From: Streptomyces sp. NBC_00554
Lineage (GTDB): Bacteria > Actinomycetota > Actinomycetes > Streptomycetales > Streptomycetaceae
Reading direction: 5' to 3'
Length of the DNA stretch: 64,000 nucleotides
Assembly (NCBI RefSeq): GCF_041431135.1
Contig: NZ_CP107799.1
Location: 1,736,001-1,800,000, forward strand
The notes under the pieces were generated by a model. It had not been told where the DNA came from, searched no databases, and saw only the letters and a list, made by a program, of their open reading frames with translations. Below, in pieces: positions 43,767-52,244 of this stretch. The position numbers and the translations under genes are program-made. The first letter of the stretch is position 1. Each line of letters starts with the position of its first letter.

Positions 43767-45035
43767 TTAAAGGCCTCCTCGAACCGCTATGGGCGTATGG
43801 ACCGCTATGGGGGTGTAGACGGAGTTCTTCTCGGCGCTCTCCTCCACGGCGGCCAGCACACGCTGCACTTGCAGCCCGTCGGCGAAGGACGGCACCGGAC
43901 GGTGTCCTGCGGCGATGGCCTGCACCAGGTCGCGGGCCTGGTGCACGAAGGTGTGCTCGTAGCCGAGGCCGTGACCCGGCGGCCACCAGGCGTCCAGGTA
44001 GGGGTGGTCGGGCTCGGTGACCAGGATGCGGCGGAAGCCCGCGTGGGCGCCGGGTTCGGTGTGGTCGTGGTAGGAGAGTTCGTTGAGGCGTTCCAGGTCA
44101 AAGGCCAACGAGCCGCGCTCGCCGTTGAGTTCGATGCGCAGGGAGTTCTTGCGGCCGGTCGCGAACCGGGAGGCCTCGAAGGAGGCGAGGGCGCCGGAGG
44201 CGAAGCGGCCGGTGAAGAGGGCGGCGTCGTCGACGGTGACCGTGCCGACGCCACCGCCGGCTCCCGATGCCGCCGACAGGCCGCTCGTCGTCCCGCCGGG
44301 CAGCGGCCGCTCCCGTACGAACGTCTCGGTGAGCGCGGAGACCCCGACGACCGGCTCCCCCGCCAGATACTGCGCGAGGTCGATGATGTGCGCCCCGAGG
44401 TCCCCGAGCGCGCCCGAGCCCGCGGCCTCCTTGCGCAGCCGCCAGGTGAGCGGGAACTCTGGGTCCACCAGCCAGTCCTGAAGGTACGTCACCCGGACAT
44501 GCCGCAGAGCTCCCAGGCGCCCTTCGGCGACCATCGACCGGGCCAGTGAAGTGGCGGGCAGCCGACGGTAGTTGAAGCCGACCATGGCCAACTGACCGCG
44601 CTTCTCGGCAGCTTCGGCGGCCTCCGTCATCGCCTCCGCCTCCGCGACCGTGTTCGCGAGGGGCTTCTCGCACAGCACGTGCTTGCCCGCTGCCAGGGCG
44701 GCGACGGCGATCTCGGCGTGGCTGTCGCCGGGGGTGCAGATGTCGACGAGGTCGACGTCGTCCCGGGCGATCAGGGCGCGCCAGTCGGTCTCGGCCGCCG
44801 CCCAGCCGTGCCGGTCCGCCATCGCCCGCACGGCTTCGCCGTCACGCCCGCAGACCGCGGCGAGGACCGGTCGGCGCGGCAGGTCGAAGACGTGGCCCAC
44901 GGTGCGCCAGCCCTGGGAGTGGGCGGCGCCCATGAAGGCGTAACCGACCATGCCCACGCCCAATGGCGGCTTCGCGGCCTCGGCCGGCGCCCCGGCGGCT
45001 GCCTCGACCTCGTCGCCCTGGTGCGGCTGTCCCAT
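43767..45035 (-). CDS. Gfo/Idh/MocA-family oxidoreductase
   Basis: 422 aa. The Rossmann start is VGMVGYAFMGAAHSQGW, the family signature CEKPLA, and the C-terminal domain has LGDLGAHIIDLAQYL and LDAWWPPGHGLGYEHTF. The NAD(P)-dependent enzyme probably oxidises a sugar or cyclitol. The last residues repeat (VYTPIAVHTPIAVRGGL) because of an 18-bp duplication at ~43783-43818. Confidence 0.87.
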   Translation of the reverse strand: MGQPHQGDEVEAAAGAPAEAAKPPLGVGMVGYAFMGAAHSQGWRTVGHVFDLPRRPVLAAVCGRDGEAVRAMADRHGWAAAETDWRALIARDDVDLVDICTPGDSHAEIAVAALAAGKHVLCEKPLANTVAEAEAMTEAAEAAEKRGQLAMVGFNYRRLPATSLARSMVAEGRLGALRHVRVTYLQDWLVDPEFPLTWRLRKEAAGSGALGDLGAHIIDLAQYLAGEPVVGVSALTETFVRERPLPGGTTSGLSAASGAGGGVGTVTVDDAALFTGRFASGALASFEASRFATGRKNSLRIELNGERGSLAFDLERLNELSYHDHTEPGAHAGFRRILVTEPDHPYLDAWWPPGHGLGYEHTFVHQARDLVQAIAAGHRPVPSFADGLQVQRVLAAVEESAEKNSVYTPIAVHTPIAVRGGL

Positions 45036-45114
45036 GCGGATGTCCTCCTCGTCGTCGTGGCGCAGTGGGGGGTGGGGGCCTGATCCGCAGGCCAGGCCCC
45101 TGGTACTGGGCGCC

Positions 45115-46155
45115 TCACTTGAAGCCGGTGGACATGTACTGGCCGACGTTCTCCTTGTCGACGACGGCCGAGTAGAGCGTGATGGAGGCCGGGATCTCGA
45201 ACTCGGCGAGGCCGCCGATGCCCTTGGCCTGGCCGAGCGCGCGGGCGAGGTCGATGGCGGAGGCGGCCATGGTCGGCGGGTAGAGGACGGTGGCCTTGAG
45301 GACGCCGTCGTCCGCCTCGATGGCCTGCATGGCGGAGAGCGCGCCCGCGCCGCCGACCATCAGGAAGTCGTCACGCCCGGCCTGCTCGATGGCGCGCAGG
45401 GCGCCGACTCCCTGGTCGTCGTCGTGGTTCCACAGGGCGTCGAAGTTCGACTGGGCCTGCAGGAGCTGGGACATCTTGGCCTGCCCCGACTCGACGGTGA
45501 ACTCGGCGGCCTGGCGGGCGACCTTCTTGATGTTCGGGTAGTTCTTCAGGGCGGCGTCGAAGCCCTGGGTGCGCTGCTGGGTCAGCTCCAGGTTGTCGAG
45601 CCCGGCGAGTTCGATGACCTTGGCGTTCTGCTTGTCCTTGAGCTTCTCGCCGATGTAGTGGCCGGCGTTGAGGCCCATGCCGTAGTTGTCGCCGCCTATC
45701 CAACAGCGGTATGCCTGGGGCGAGTTGAAGATCCGGTCGAGGTTGATGACCGGGATCCCGGCCCGCATGGCCTGCAGGCCCACCTGGGTGAGCGCCTTGC
45801 CGTCGGCAGGCAGTACGACCAGGACGTCGACCTTCTTGTTGATCAGGGTCTCGATCTGGCCGATCTGCGCGGCGGTGTCGTTGGAGCCCTCGGTGATCTC
45901 CAGCGTCACGTCCGAGTACTTCTTGGCGCGGCTCTTGGCGTTGTCGTTGATCGCGTTGAGCCAGCCGTGGTCGGCCTGTGGCCCGGCGAAGCCGATGGTG
46001 ACTTCCTTGCCGGGTGTGTCGGAGGCGGCGGCCGGCTGGTCGTTCGCCGCGTTGTCGTCGTCGGACTCGTTGCTGGTGCAGCCGGCGAGCAGGACACCGG
46101 CCCCGACGGCGGCGGTCCCGAAGAGCAGTCCCCTGCGGCTCGTGAGCTCTGGCAT
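45115..46155 (-). CDS. Sugar-binding lipoprotein, periplasmic binding protein type 1 (RbsB-like)
   Basis: 346 aa from ATG 46155. SRRGLLFGTAAVGAGVLLAGC combines a Tat-like pair and a lipobox. The mature protein has ITIGFAGPQADHGW-like start, IGQIETLINKKVDVLVVLPADG, INLDRIFNSPQAY and WNHDDDQGVGALRAIEQAG, the RbsB/Peripla_BP_4 pattern. It confers the ligand specificity of the transporter; the ligand is probably a monosaccharide or cyclitol. Confidence 0.88.
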   Translation of the reverse strand: MPELTSRRGLLFGTAAVGAGVLLAGCTSNESDDDNAANDQPAAASDTPGKEVTIGFAGPQADHGWLNAINDNAKSRAKKYSDVTLEITEGSNDTAAQIGQIETLINKKVDVLVVLPADGKALTQVGLQAMRAGIPVINLDRIFNSPQAYRCWIGGDNYGMGLNAGHYIGEKLKDKQNAKVIELAGLDNLELTQQRTQGFDAALKNYPNIKKVARQAAEFTVESGQAKMSQLLQAQSNFDALWNHDDDQGVGALRAIEQAGRDDFLMVGGAGALSAMQAIEADDGVLKATVLYPPTMAASAIDLARALGQAKGIGGLAEFEIPASITLYSAVVDKENVGQYMSTGFK

Positions 46156-46172
46156 GGCGGTGGACCCTTCCC

Positions 46173-47195
46173 TCAAGTCGTGCTTGCGGTACGGCGCTGG
46201 ACGAGCACGGCGGCCACGATGATCGCGCCCTTGGCGATCTGCTGGACGTCGCTCTGCAGGTTGTTGAGCGCGAAGATGTTGGTGATCGTGGTGAAGATCA
46301 GGACGCCGAGCACCGAGCCGACGATGGTGCCGCGGCCCCCGCTGAGCAGCGTGCCGCCGATGATCGCGGCCGCGATGGCGTCGAGTTCGTACAGGTTGCC
46401 GTTGGTGTTCTGGCCCGAGCCGGACAGGATGATCAGCAGGAACGCGGCGATACCGCAGCACAGTCCGGAGAGCAGATACAGATAGAGCCGCTGCCGTCGT
46501 ACGTCGATGCCCGCGAGCCGTGCCGCCTCCGCGTTGCCGCCGACCGCGACCGTGCGGCGGCCGAAGGTGGTGCGGTTGAGGAGCAGCCAGCCGATGATCG
46601 TGACGACGGCGAAGACCATGACCAGCGGCGGAATACCGAGCACGTACGAGTCGCGCTCGCCGAGCTTGAGGATGCCGTCGATGTTGACGATCTGCGTCTT
46701 GCCGTCGGTGATCTGGAGGGCCAGTCCGCGGGCCGAGGCGAGCATGGCCAGCGTCGCTATGAACGGGACCATCGCGCCGTAGGCGATGAGCATTCCGTTG
46801 ACCAGGCCGCAGCCGACGCCGACGAGCACGGCGGTGAAGAGGACGCCCGCGAAGCCGAAGTCCTGAGTGGCGACCGTCGTCGCCCACACCGAGGCGAGGG
46901 CGACGATCGCACCGACCGACAGGTCGATGCCGCCGGAGGTGATGACGAAGGTCATGCCGACGGTGACGACGCCGATCACCGAGGCCTGGGTGAGGACGAG
47001 TTGGAGGTTGCGGGTGTCGAGGAACTCGTCGGGCTTGGTGATGCCGCCGATGAGGATCAGGGCGGCGAGCACGCCGAGGAGGGAGAGCGTACGGACGTCG
47101 GCGCGGGCCCCGAGGGTCCGCCACGGGCTTGTCCGGTCCACCGGCGAGACCTTGCGGGTGTCACCGGGCCTGGGAGGTGACGCTGGCTGCGTCAT
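46173..47195 (-). CDS. ABC sugar permease (RbsC-like)
   Basis: 340 aa from ATG 47195, which overlaps the ATPase stop (ATGA). Eight or more membrane helices are seen; RbsC signatures are GMTFVITSGGIDLSVGAIVALAS, GNAEAARLAGIDVRR and AIIGGTLLSGGRGTIVGSVLG. Confidence 0.88.
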   Translation of the reverse strand: MTQPASPPRPGDTRKVSPVDRTSPWRTLGARADVRTLSLLGVLAALILIGGITKPDEFLDTRNLQLVLTQASVIGVVTVGMTFVITSGGIDLSVGAIVALASVWATTVATQDFGFAGVLFTAVLVGVGCGLVNGMLIAYGAMVPFIATLAMLASARGLALQITDGKTQIVNIDGILKLGERDSYVLGIPPLVMVFAVVTIIGWLLLNRTTFGRRTVAVGGNAEAARLAGIDVRRQRLYLYLLSGLCCGIAAFLLIILSGSGQNTNGNLYELDAIAAAIIGGTLLSGGRGTIVGSVLGVLIFTTITNIFALNNLQSDVQQIAKGAIIVAAVLVQRRTASTT

Positions 47196-48709
47196 GACGT
47201 TGACGTTCCTTCCATGACGAGGTCGAGGACGCGGTGTTCGTCGAGTTCCCGGGCCGGGGCCGTGTGGACGACCCGCCCCTCGCGCAGGACGAGCACCCGG
47301 TCGGCGAGGCCGAGCACTTCGGGCACTTCGCTGGAGACCAGCAGGACGGCGAGGCCTTCGTCGGCCAGCCGCCGGATGACGGCGTAGAGCTCTGCGCGGG
47401 CACCGACGTCGACGCCGCGGGTCGGCTCGTCGAGCAGCAGCACCCGGCAGCCGCGCAGCAGCCAGCGTGCGAGCACGGCCTTCTGCTGGTTGCCGCCGGA
47501 CAGCGTCCGGATTAAGGCGGAGGGGTTGTCGGGACGCAGCGACAGCTCCCGCGTCGCGGCCTGCGCGGCTCCCCGCTCGGCACCCCGGTCGATCCAACCC
47601 CCGCGTGAGAAGCGGGACATGGACGACACCGACACATTGCGGGTGACGGACTCCAGCATCAGCAGGGCCTGCGCCTTGCGCTCCTCGGGTGCGAGTCCGA
47701 GACCTGCACGCACCGCCGCGCGTACGCTGCCGGGTCGCAACGGCCGTCCCTCGACGAGGACTTGGCCGTGTGTCGCCTTGCGCGCCCCGTAGATCGTCTC
47801 CAGGATCTCGGAGCGTCCTGAGCCGACGAGCCCGGCAAGTCCGACGATCTCGCCGGGCCGCAGGTCGAGGTCGAGCGCCTCGAACTCCCCTGCCCGGGCC
47901 AGGCCTTGGACCTGGAGAACAGGTTCGCCGGGAGGCCGCGTCACGGGCCGGTCCGGGAACACGTACTCGACATTGCGGCCCGTCATCAGCGCCACCACCT
48001 CACGTGTCGGCGTGGACTTCGCAGGCAGCCCGCCCGCCACCGCGCGCCCGTCCTTCAGCACGGTCACGCGGTCGCCGATGCGGCGGATCTCCTCCAGGCG
48101 GTGCGAGATGTAGACGACGGCGACACCGTCCGCGGTGAGGTCGCCGACGATGCGGAAGAGGTTGTCGACCTCGTCGGGGTCGAGGGCCGCGGACGGCTCG
48201 TCCATGACGATGAGGCGTACGTCGTGGGAGAGCGCCCGCGCCATGGAGACGATCTGCTGCTGGGCGGCGGACAGTTCACCGACGAGCCGCGCGGGATCGA
48301 TCTCCGAATGACCGAGTCGCTTGAGCAGCGCGGCGGTCGACTCCTTCGCCGCCTTTCCCCGTACGACGAAACCGGCGGCCGTGGGTTCATGTCCGAGGTG
48401 GACGTTCTCGGCCACCGACAGGCCCTCCACCAGGTCGAGTTCCTGGTAGATGGTGGCGATGCCGAGGCGCATGGCGGCGATCGGCGACCGGAGGGTCACG
48501 TGGTCGCCGCGCCAGGTGATGGTGCCGTCGTCGGGCTGGTGGGCGCCGGCCAGCACCTTGATGAGGGTGGACTTCCCGGCGCCGTTCTGGCCGAGCAGGC
48601 AGTGCACTTCGCCGGCCTGGACGTCGAGGTCGACGCCGTCGAGGGCCCGGACTCCGGGGAACGATTTGGTGATTCCGGACATGGTGAGCAGCGGTGGTTC
48701 TGATGCCAT
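47192..48709 (-). CDS. ABC sugar ATPase with two nucleotide-binding domains (RbsA-like)
   Basis: 505 aa. The first domain has Walker A GQNGAGKST, a signature-like LSAAQQQIVSMARAL and Walker B LIVMDEPSAAL. The second has a degenerate GLVGSGRSE, LSGGNQQKAVLARWL and LLLDEPTRGVDVG. The asymmetric duplication is typical of ribose/inositol importers. It is preceded by the ROK regulator with a 98-bp gap. Confidence 0.88.
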   Translation of the reverse strand: MASEPPLLTMSGITKSFPGVRALDGVDLDVQAGEVHCLLGQNGAGKSTLIKVLAGAHQPDDGTITWRGDHVTLRSPIAAMRLGIATIYQELDLVEGLSVAENVHLGHEPTAAGFVVRGKAAKESTAALLKRLGHSEIDPARLVGELSAAQQQIVSMARALSHDVRLIVMDEPSAALDPDEVDNLFRIVGDLTADGVAVVYISHRLEEIRRIGDRVTVLKDGRAVAGGLPAKSTPTREVVALMTGRNVEYVFPDRPVTRPPGEPVLQVQGLARAGEFEALDLDLRPGEIVGLAGLVGSGRSEILETIYGARKATHGQVLVEGRPLRPGSVRAAVRAGLGLAPEERKAQALLMLESVTRNVSVSSMSRFSRGGWIDRGAERGAAQAATRELSLRPDNPSALIRTLSGGNQQKAVLARWLLRGCRVLLLDEPTRGVDVGARAELYAVIRRLADEGLAVLLVSSEVPEVLGLADRVLVLREGRVVHTAPARELDEHRVLDLVMEGTSTS

Positions 48710-48807
48710 GGCTGTTCCCTTTGGCAGGCGTGCGGGCCGGTTTCAGGGCAGGGCGGAGCAGGGCGCTGTACGGGTGAGGTGACTCGAGGCCGAACGGGCC
48801 GCGAGCC

Positions 48808-49998
48808 TTACGCGGGTGAGAACAGGTGGTCGCTGATGAGCCGGGCCCCGCCGATGACTCCGGCGGTCGGGCCCAACTCCCCGAGAACGATGGGCAGGTT
48901 GCCGGTCGCCAGGGGCAGCGACTGGCGGTAGACCTGGGTGCGGATCGCGGCGAGCAGGGTGTGGCCGAGACCCGTCACCCCACCGCCGATCACCACCAGG
49001 CCCGGATTGAAGAAGCTGACGAGGCCGGCGATGACCTGACCTGTTCGGTTTCCGCCCTCGCGGATCAGGTCGAGCGCGGTGGCGTCTCCCGCGGCGGCCG
49101 CGGCGGCGACATCGACGGCGCTCAGGCTGCCGTTCGCCTCCAGCCGGGTCGCGAGATCCGTCGAATGCCCTTGCTGGGCGGCCTCCGTGGCGTCGCGGGC
49201 GAGCGCGGCGCCGCTGAAGTGGGCCTCCAGGCAGCCCCGGTTGCCGCAGGCGCAGGGCCGGCCGTCGGGCACGGCCTGGATGTGCCCGATGTCGCCGGCG
49301 CTTCCCGTCGTACCGCGGTAGACCTCTCCGCCGACGACGATGCCGCAGCCGATTCCCGTACCGATCTTGACGCAGAGGAAGTCGCCCACGGAGCGTGCGA
49401 CGCCCGCGTGCTGCTCCCCCATGGCCATCAGGTTCACGTCGTTGTCGACCATGACGGGGCAGCCGAGATCCTGGCTGAGTGCCTCCCGGACGGGGAAGCC
49501 GTCCCAGCCGGGCATGATCGGCGGGGCGACGGGGATGCCCTCGGGGAAGCGGACGGGTCCCGGTACGCCGATCCCGGCGCCGTCGAACCCCTCCGCGAGC
49601 CCCGAGGCCCTCAACTTGGCGGCCATGGCGAGGACTTGCTCGAAGACCGCGACCGGGCCCTCGCGTACGTCCATGGGCTGGTTGATGTGTCCGAGGACTT
49701 CCAGCTCGGCGTTGGTGACGGCCACGTCGATCGAGGTCGCGCCGATGTCGACGCCCAGGAAGCGCAGCGCCGGTGCGAGCCGGATGTTGTGGGAGCGACG
49801 GCCACCGCGGGACGCGGCGAGTCCGTCGGCCACCACGAGCCCGGTCTCCAGGAGCCGTTCCACCTCGACGGCCAGCTTCGACCGCGAGAGGTCGACCTGA
49901 TCGCCCAGCTGGGCCCGGGAGTTGGGGCCGCCGTCACGCAACAGCCGCAGCAGCCGGGCCTGGTGCGCGTTGGCGGGTCGTGCCGTCATACGTCTCAC
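48808..49998 (-). CDS. ROK-family transcriptional regulator
   Basis: 396 aa. An N-terminal winged helix (HQARLLRLLRDGGPNSRAQLGDQVDLSRS) precedes a ROK sugar-kinase-like domain (LGVDIGATSIDVAVTN, GVPGPV, VDNDVNLMAMGE, GTGIGCGIVVGG). The zinc motif CACGNRGCLEAHFSG is intact. It heads the carbohydrate operon, which it probably represses until its sugar binds. A half-site resembling the GntR palindrome at 50.9 kb lies upstream of its start. Confidence 0.87.
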   Translation of the reverse strand: MRRMTARPANAHQARLLRLLRDGGPNSRAQLGDQVDLSRSKLAVEVERLLETGLVVADGLAASRGGRRSHNIRLAPALRFLGVDIGATSIDVAVTNAELEVLGHINQPMDVREGPVAVFEQVLAMAAKLRASGLAEGFDGAGIGVPGPVRFPEGIPVAPPIMPGWDGFPVREALSQDLGCPVMVDNDVNLMAMGEQHAGVARSVGDFLCVKIGTGIGCGIVVGGEVYRGTTGSAGDIGHIQAVPDGRPCACGNRGCLEAHFSGAALARDATEAAQQGHSTDLATRLEANGSLSAVDVAAAAAAGDATALDLIREGGNRTGQVIAGLVSFFNPGLVVIGGGVTGLGHTLLAAIRTQVYRQSLPLATGNLPIVLGELGPTAGVIGGARLISDHLFSPA

Positions 49999-50014
49999 GA
50001 GCCCCTCCCCGCCT

Positions 50015-50027
50015 CAATTGGCTTGCG
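50015..50027. promoter_or_regulatory. GntR-like half-site upstream of the ROK operon
   Basis: On the minus strand CGCAAGCCAATTG shares AAGCCAATT with the left arm of the palindrome in front of the neighbouring GntR gene. A single half-site, so weak evidence. Confidence 0.3.
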
Positions 50028-50222
50028 TCCACCAGTTCCGGCCACTTCGCCGGGCCTGCTTTCGAGTGGAACGTAGCAGCGGCTGCCTGGGGTGGGAAGA
50101 AGTCGCGCACAGATTGCCGCCAACTTTCTCCACTGACAGGACAAAGGCGGGCCCCCGGGCATGAAAAACGGGCCACAACCGAGACTGTGACCCGCTCCCC
50201 TGGTGTCCGTGACGCGGTCGGC

Positions 50223-50897
50223 CTACTTCTCCCGCTCGTGGTACATCTTCCGCGTGTGTTCCGTGTGCGTGCGCATGACCGCCGTGGCGCGCTGTTCGTC
50301 ACGCTCCGCGATCGCCGCGATCAGCTCGCGGTGCTCGATCCAGGACTGCCGGCCGCGCTGCCTGGCGACCGGCGTGTAGTACCAGCGGACCCGCCGGTCG
50401 ACCTGTGCGGCCAGCTCGGCGAGGACGGTGTTGCCCGCGAGTTCCATGACCTTCGCGTGCAGCCGGGCGTTCGTCGCGACCGCGCCGTCCACGTCATCGG
50501 CCGCGACCGCACGCTCACCCTCCGCGCACAGCTCTTCGAGGGCGGCGATGGCCTCGGCGCCCGCGTTCGCGGCGGCGAGCCGGGCGGCCTCGGCCTCCAG
50601 GAGCGTACGGACCGTGAGGAGCTGGTCCGCCTCCTCCTCGGTCGGCTCGTGCACGAAGGCACCCTGGGCGGGTCGCAGATCCACCCATCCCTCGGTGCTG
50701 AGTCGCTGCAGGGCCTCGCGCACCGGCTGCCGGGACACCCCGAGGTGCCCGGCGAGTTCGCTCTCGACGAGATGCTGGCCCGGCGCCAGGGCGCGGGTGG
50801 TGATGAGTTCGAGCAGCGCCTCGTAGACGCGGTCGCGCAGCGGGCCGGGCCGTTCGAGCTTGGGTACCGCACCCTGCGGCAGTCCTGTCGACAACAT
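50223..50897 (-). CDS. GntR-family regulator, FCD (FadR-type) subfamily
   Basis: 224 aa from ATG 50897 (GTG 50900 adjacent; GGAGGGG upstream). The winged helix is LRDRVYEALLELITTRALAPGQHLVESELAGHLGVSRQPVREALQRLSTEGWV. The C-terminal FCD domain has RTLLEAEAARLAA, NARLHAKVMELAGN and SWIEHRELIAAIAERD, with the usual Asp/His metal-ligand pattern. Ligands of this class are typically small carboxylates. A long palindrome lies in its leader. Confidence 0.88.
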   Translation of the reverse strand: MLSTGLPQGAVPKLERPGPLRDRVYEALLELITTRALAPGQHLVESELAGHLGVSRQPVREALQRLSTEGWVDLRPAQGAFVHEPTEEEADQLLTVRTLLEAEAARLAAANAGAEAIAALEELCAEGERAVAADDVDGAVATNARLHAKVMELAGNTVLAELAAQVDRRVRWYYTPVARQRGRQSWIEHRELIAAIAERDEQRATAVMRTHTEHTRKMYHEREK

Positions 50898-50932
50898 CAC
50901 GGTCCCCTCCTGGGCAGCGTTGTCGCTGCATT

Positions 50933-50961
50933 GCGAAAGCCAATTATGAATTGTCTTTCGC
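50933..50961. promoter_or_regulatory. 29-bp near-perfect palindrome in the GntR leader
   Basis: The arms GCGAAAG and CTTTCGC (50933-50939, 50955-50961) enclose CAATT-ATG-AATTG with only one mismatched pair. It is AT-rich against GC-rich surroundings, a likely autoregulatory operator. Confidence 0.65.
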
Positions 50962-51032
50962 CTACAGTCTACGGCGCACAAAGGCCAGCAGGCACAGGAG
51001 TTGGGCTCTTCACACCATGATGAGAGAGCTGT

Positions 51033-51971
51033 TCACGGGCAACGGACGACCTGTCCGGCGTACGACAGGTTCCCACCGAAGCCGAACAGCAGGACGGGGT
51101 CGCCCGTGGAGAGTTCCCCGCGCTCCACGAGCTTGGAGAAGGCGAGCGGAATGCTCGCCGCGGAGGTGTTCCCGGATTCGACGACGTCACGCGCGACGAC
51201 GGCGTTGACCGCGCCGATCTTCTCGGCGAGGGGCTCGATGATGCGCAGGTTCGCCTGGTGCAGGACGACCCCGGCGAGGTCCTCGGGGGCGAGTCCCGCG
51301 CGCTCGCAGGCCTTGCGGGCGATGGCCGGGAGCTGGGTCGTCGCCCAGCGGTAGACGCTCTGCCCCTCCTGCGCGAACCGCGAGGGCGTCCCCTCGATCC
51401 GCACCGCGTTCCCCATCTCGGGCACCGAGCCCCACAGCACCGGGCCGATCCCCGGCTCGTCGGTCGCCTCGACCACGGCGGCCCCCGCCCCGTCGCCGAC
51501 GAGCACACAGGTCGTCCGGTCGCTCCAGTCCGCCACGTCGGACATCTTGTCGGCGCCGATGACGAGGGCGCGGGTCGCGGCGCCGGCGCGCACGGTGTGG
51601 TCCGCGGTGGCCAGCGCATGGGTGAAGCCCGCGCAGACGACGTTGATGTCCATCGCGGCGGGCGAGGGGATGCCGAGCCGGTTGGCGACCCGGGCGGCCA
51701 TGTTCGGGGAGCGGTCGACCGCCGTGGACGTGGCGACCAGGACCAGGTCGATGTCGCTGGGGGTCAGGCCGGCCGCGGCGAGCGCCTTGGCGGCGGCGTG
51801 TGCGGCCAGCTCGTCGACGGGCTCGTCCGGACCGGCGATGTGCCGCGTGCGGATGCCCACCCGGCTTCTGATCCACTCGTCGCTGGTGTCCACCAGGCCC
51901 GCCAGATCCTCATTGGTGAGCACCTTGGCGGGCTGGTAGTGACCGACGGCGGCGATCCGTGAGCCATTCAT
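51033..51971 (-). CDS. 3-oxoacyl-ACP synthase III (FabH-like)
   Basis: 312 aa with a complete KAS III triad: Cys113 (NVVCAGFTHAL), His238 (VLHQANLRI), Asn268 (ESGNTSAASIP), plus a C-terminal GFGGNLSYAG. It stands alone, without fabD or acpP neighbours, so it is probably a paralogue with a special acyl starter or a non-elongating acyl-transfer role rather than the housekeeping FabH. Confidence 0.87.
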   Translation of the reverse strand: MNGSRIAAVGHYQPAKVLTNEDLAGLVDTSDEWIRSRVGIRTRHIAGPDEPVDELAAHAAAKALAAAGLTPSDIDLVLVATSTAVDRSPNMAARVANRLGIPSPAAMDINVVCAGFTHALATADHTVRAGAATRALVIGADKMSDVADWSDRTTCVLVGDGAGAAVVEATDEPGIGPVLWGSVPEMGNAVRIEGTPSRFAQEGQSVYRWATTQLPAIARKACERAGLAPEDLAGVVLHQANLRIIEPLAEKIGAVNAVVARDVVESGNTSAASIPLAFSKLVERGELSTGDPVLLFGFGGNLSYAGQVVRCP

Positions 51972-52106
51972 GGATGGGTCCCCCTCATTGTGGGTAGCGG
52001 GATCCTCCAGTCTGATCAGTGACCCATGGGTACGACGGCAGGTAATGCCACAGGATTGGGGCGCCAGGCTTGTCGGCTTCTGTCAGCCCGTCGGGCGCCC
52101 GAACGG

Positions 52107-52244
52107 TCATCCCGTGAACAGCTGAGTCGCCTTCTGTACGAGCTCGTACACCCCGTAGGCGAGCGGTGCCCCCACCCAGAGCCAGGCGAAGGCGATGAGG
52201 GGCCGCCGGTCAGGCGTGTCAGGCGGACTGCTGCTGCTGGACAT
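52107..52244 (-). CDS. MFS transporter small subunit
   Basis: 45 aa from ATG 52244, overlapping the end of the OFA transporter by 26 bp. It has one membrane helix (LIAFAWLWVGAPLAYGVYELVQKATQLF) after a Ser/Pro-rich start. Such single-helix proteins are found next to OFA-type transporters in actinobacteria. It is far below normal gene size but the overlap and helix support it. Confidence 0.65.
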   Translation of the reverse strand: MSSSSSPPDTPDRRPLIAFAWLWVGAPLAYGVYELVQKATQLFTG

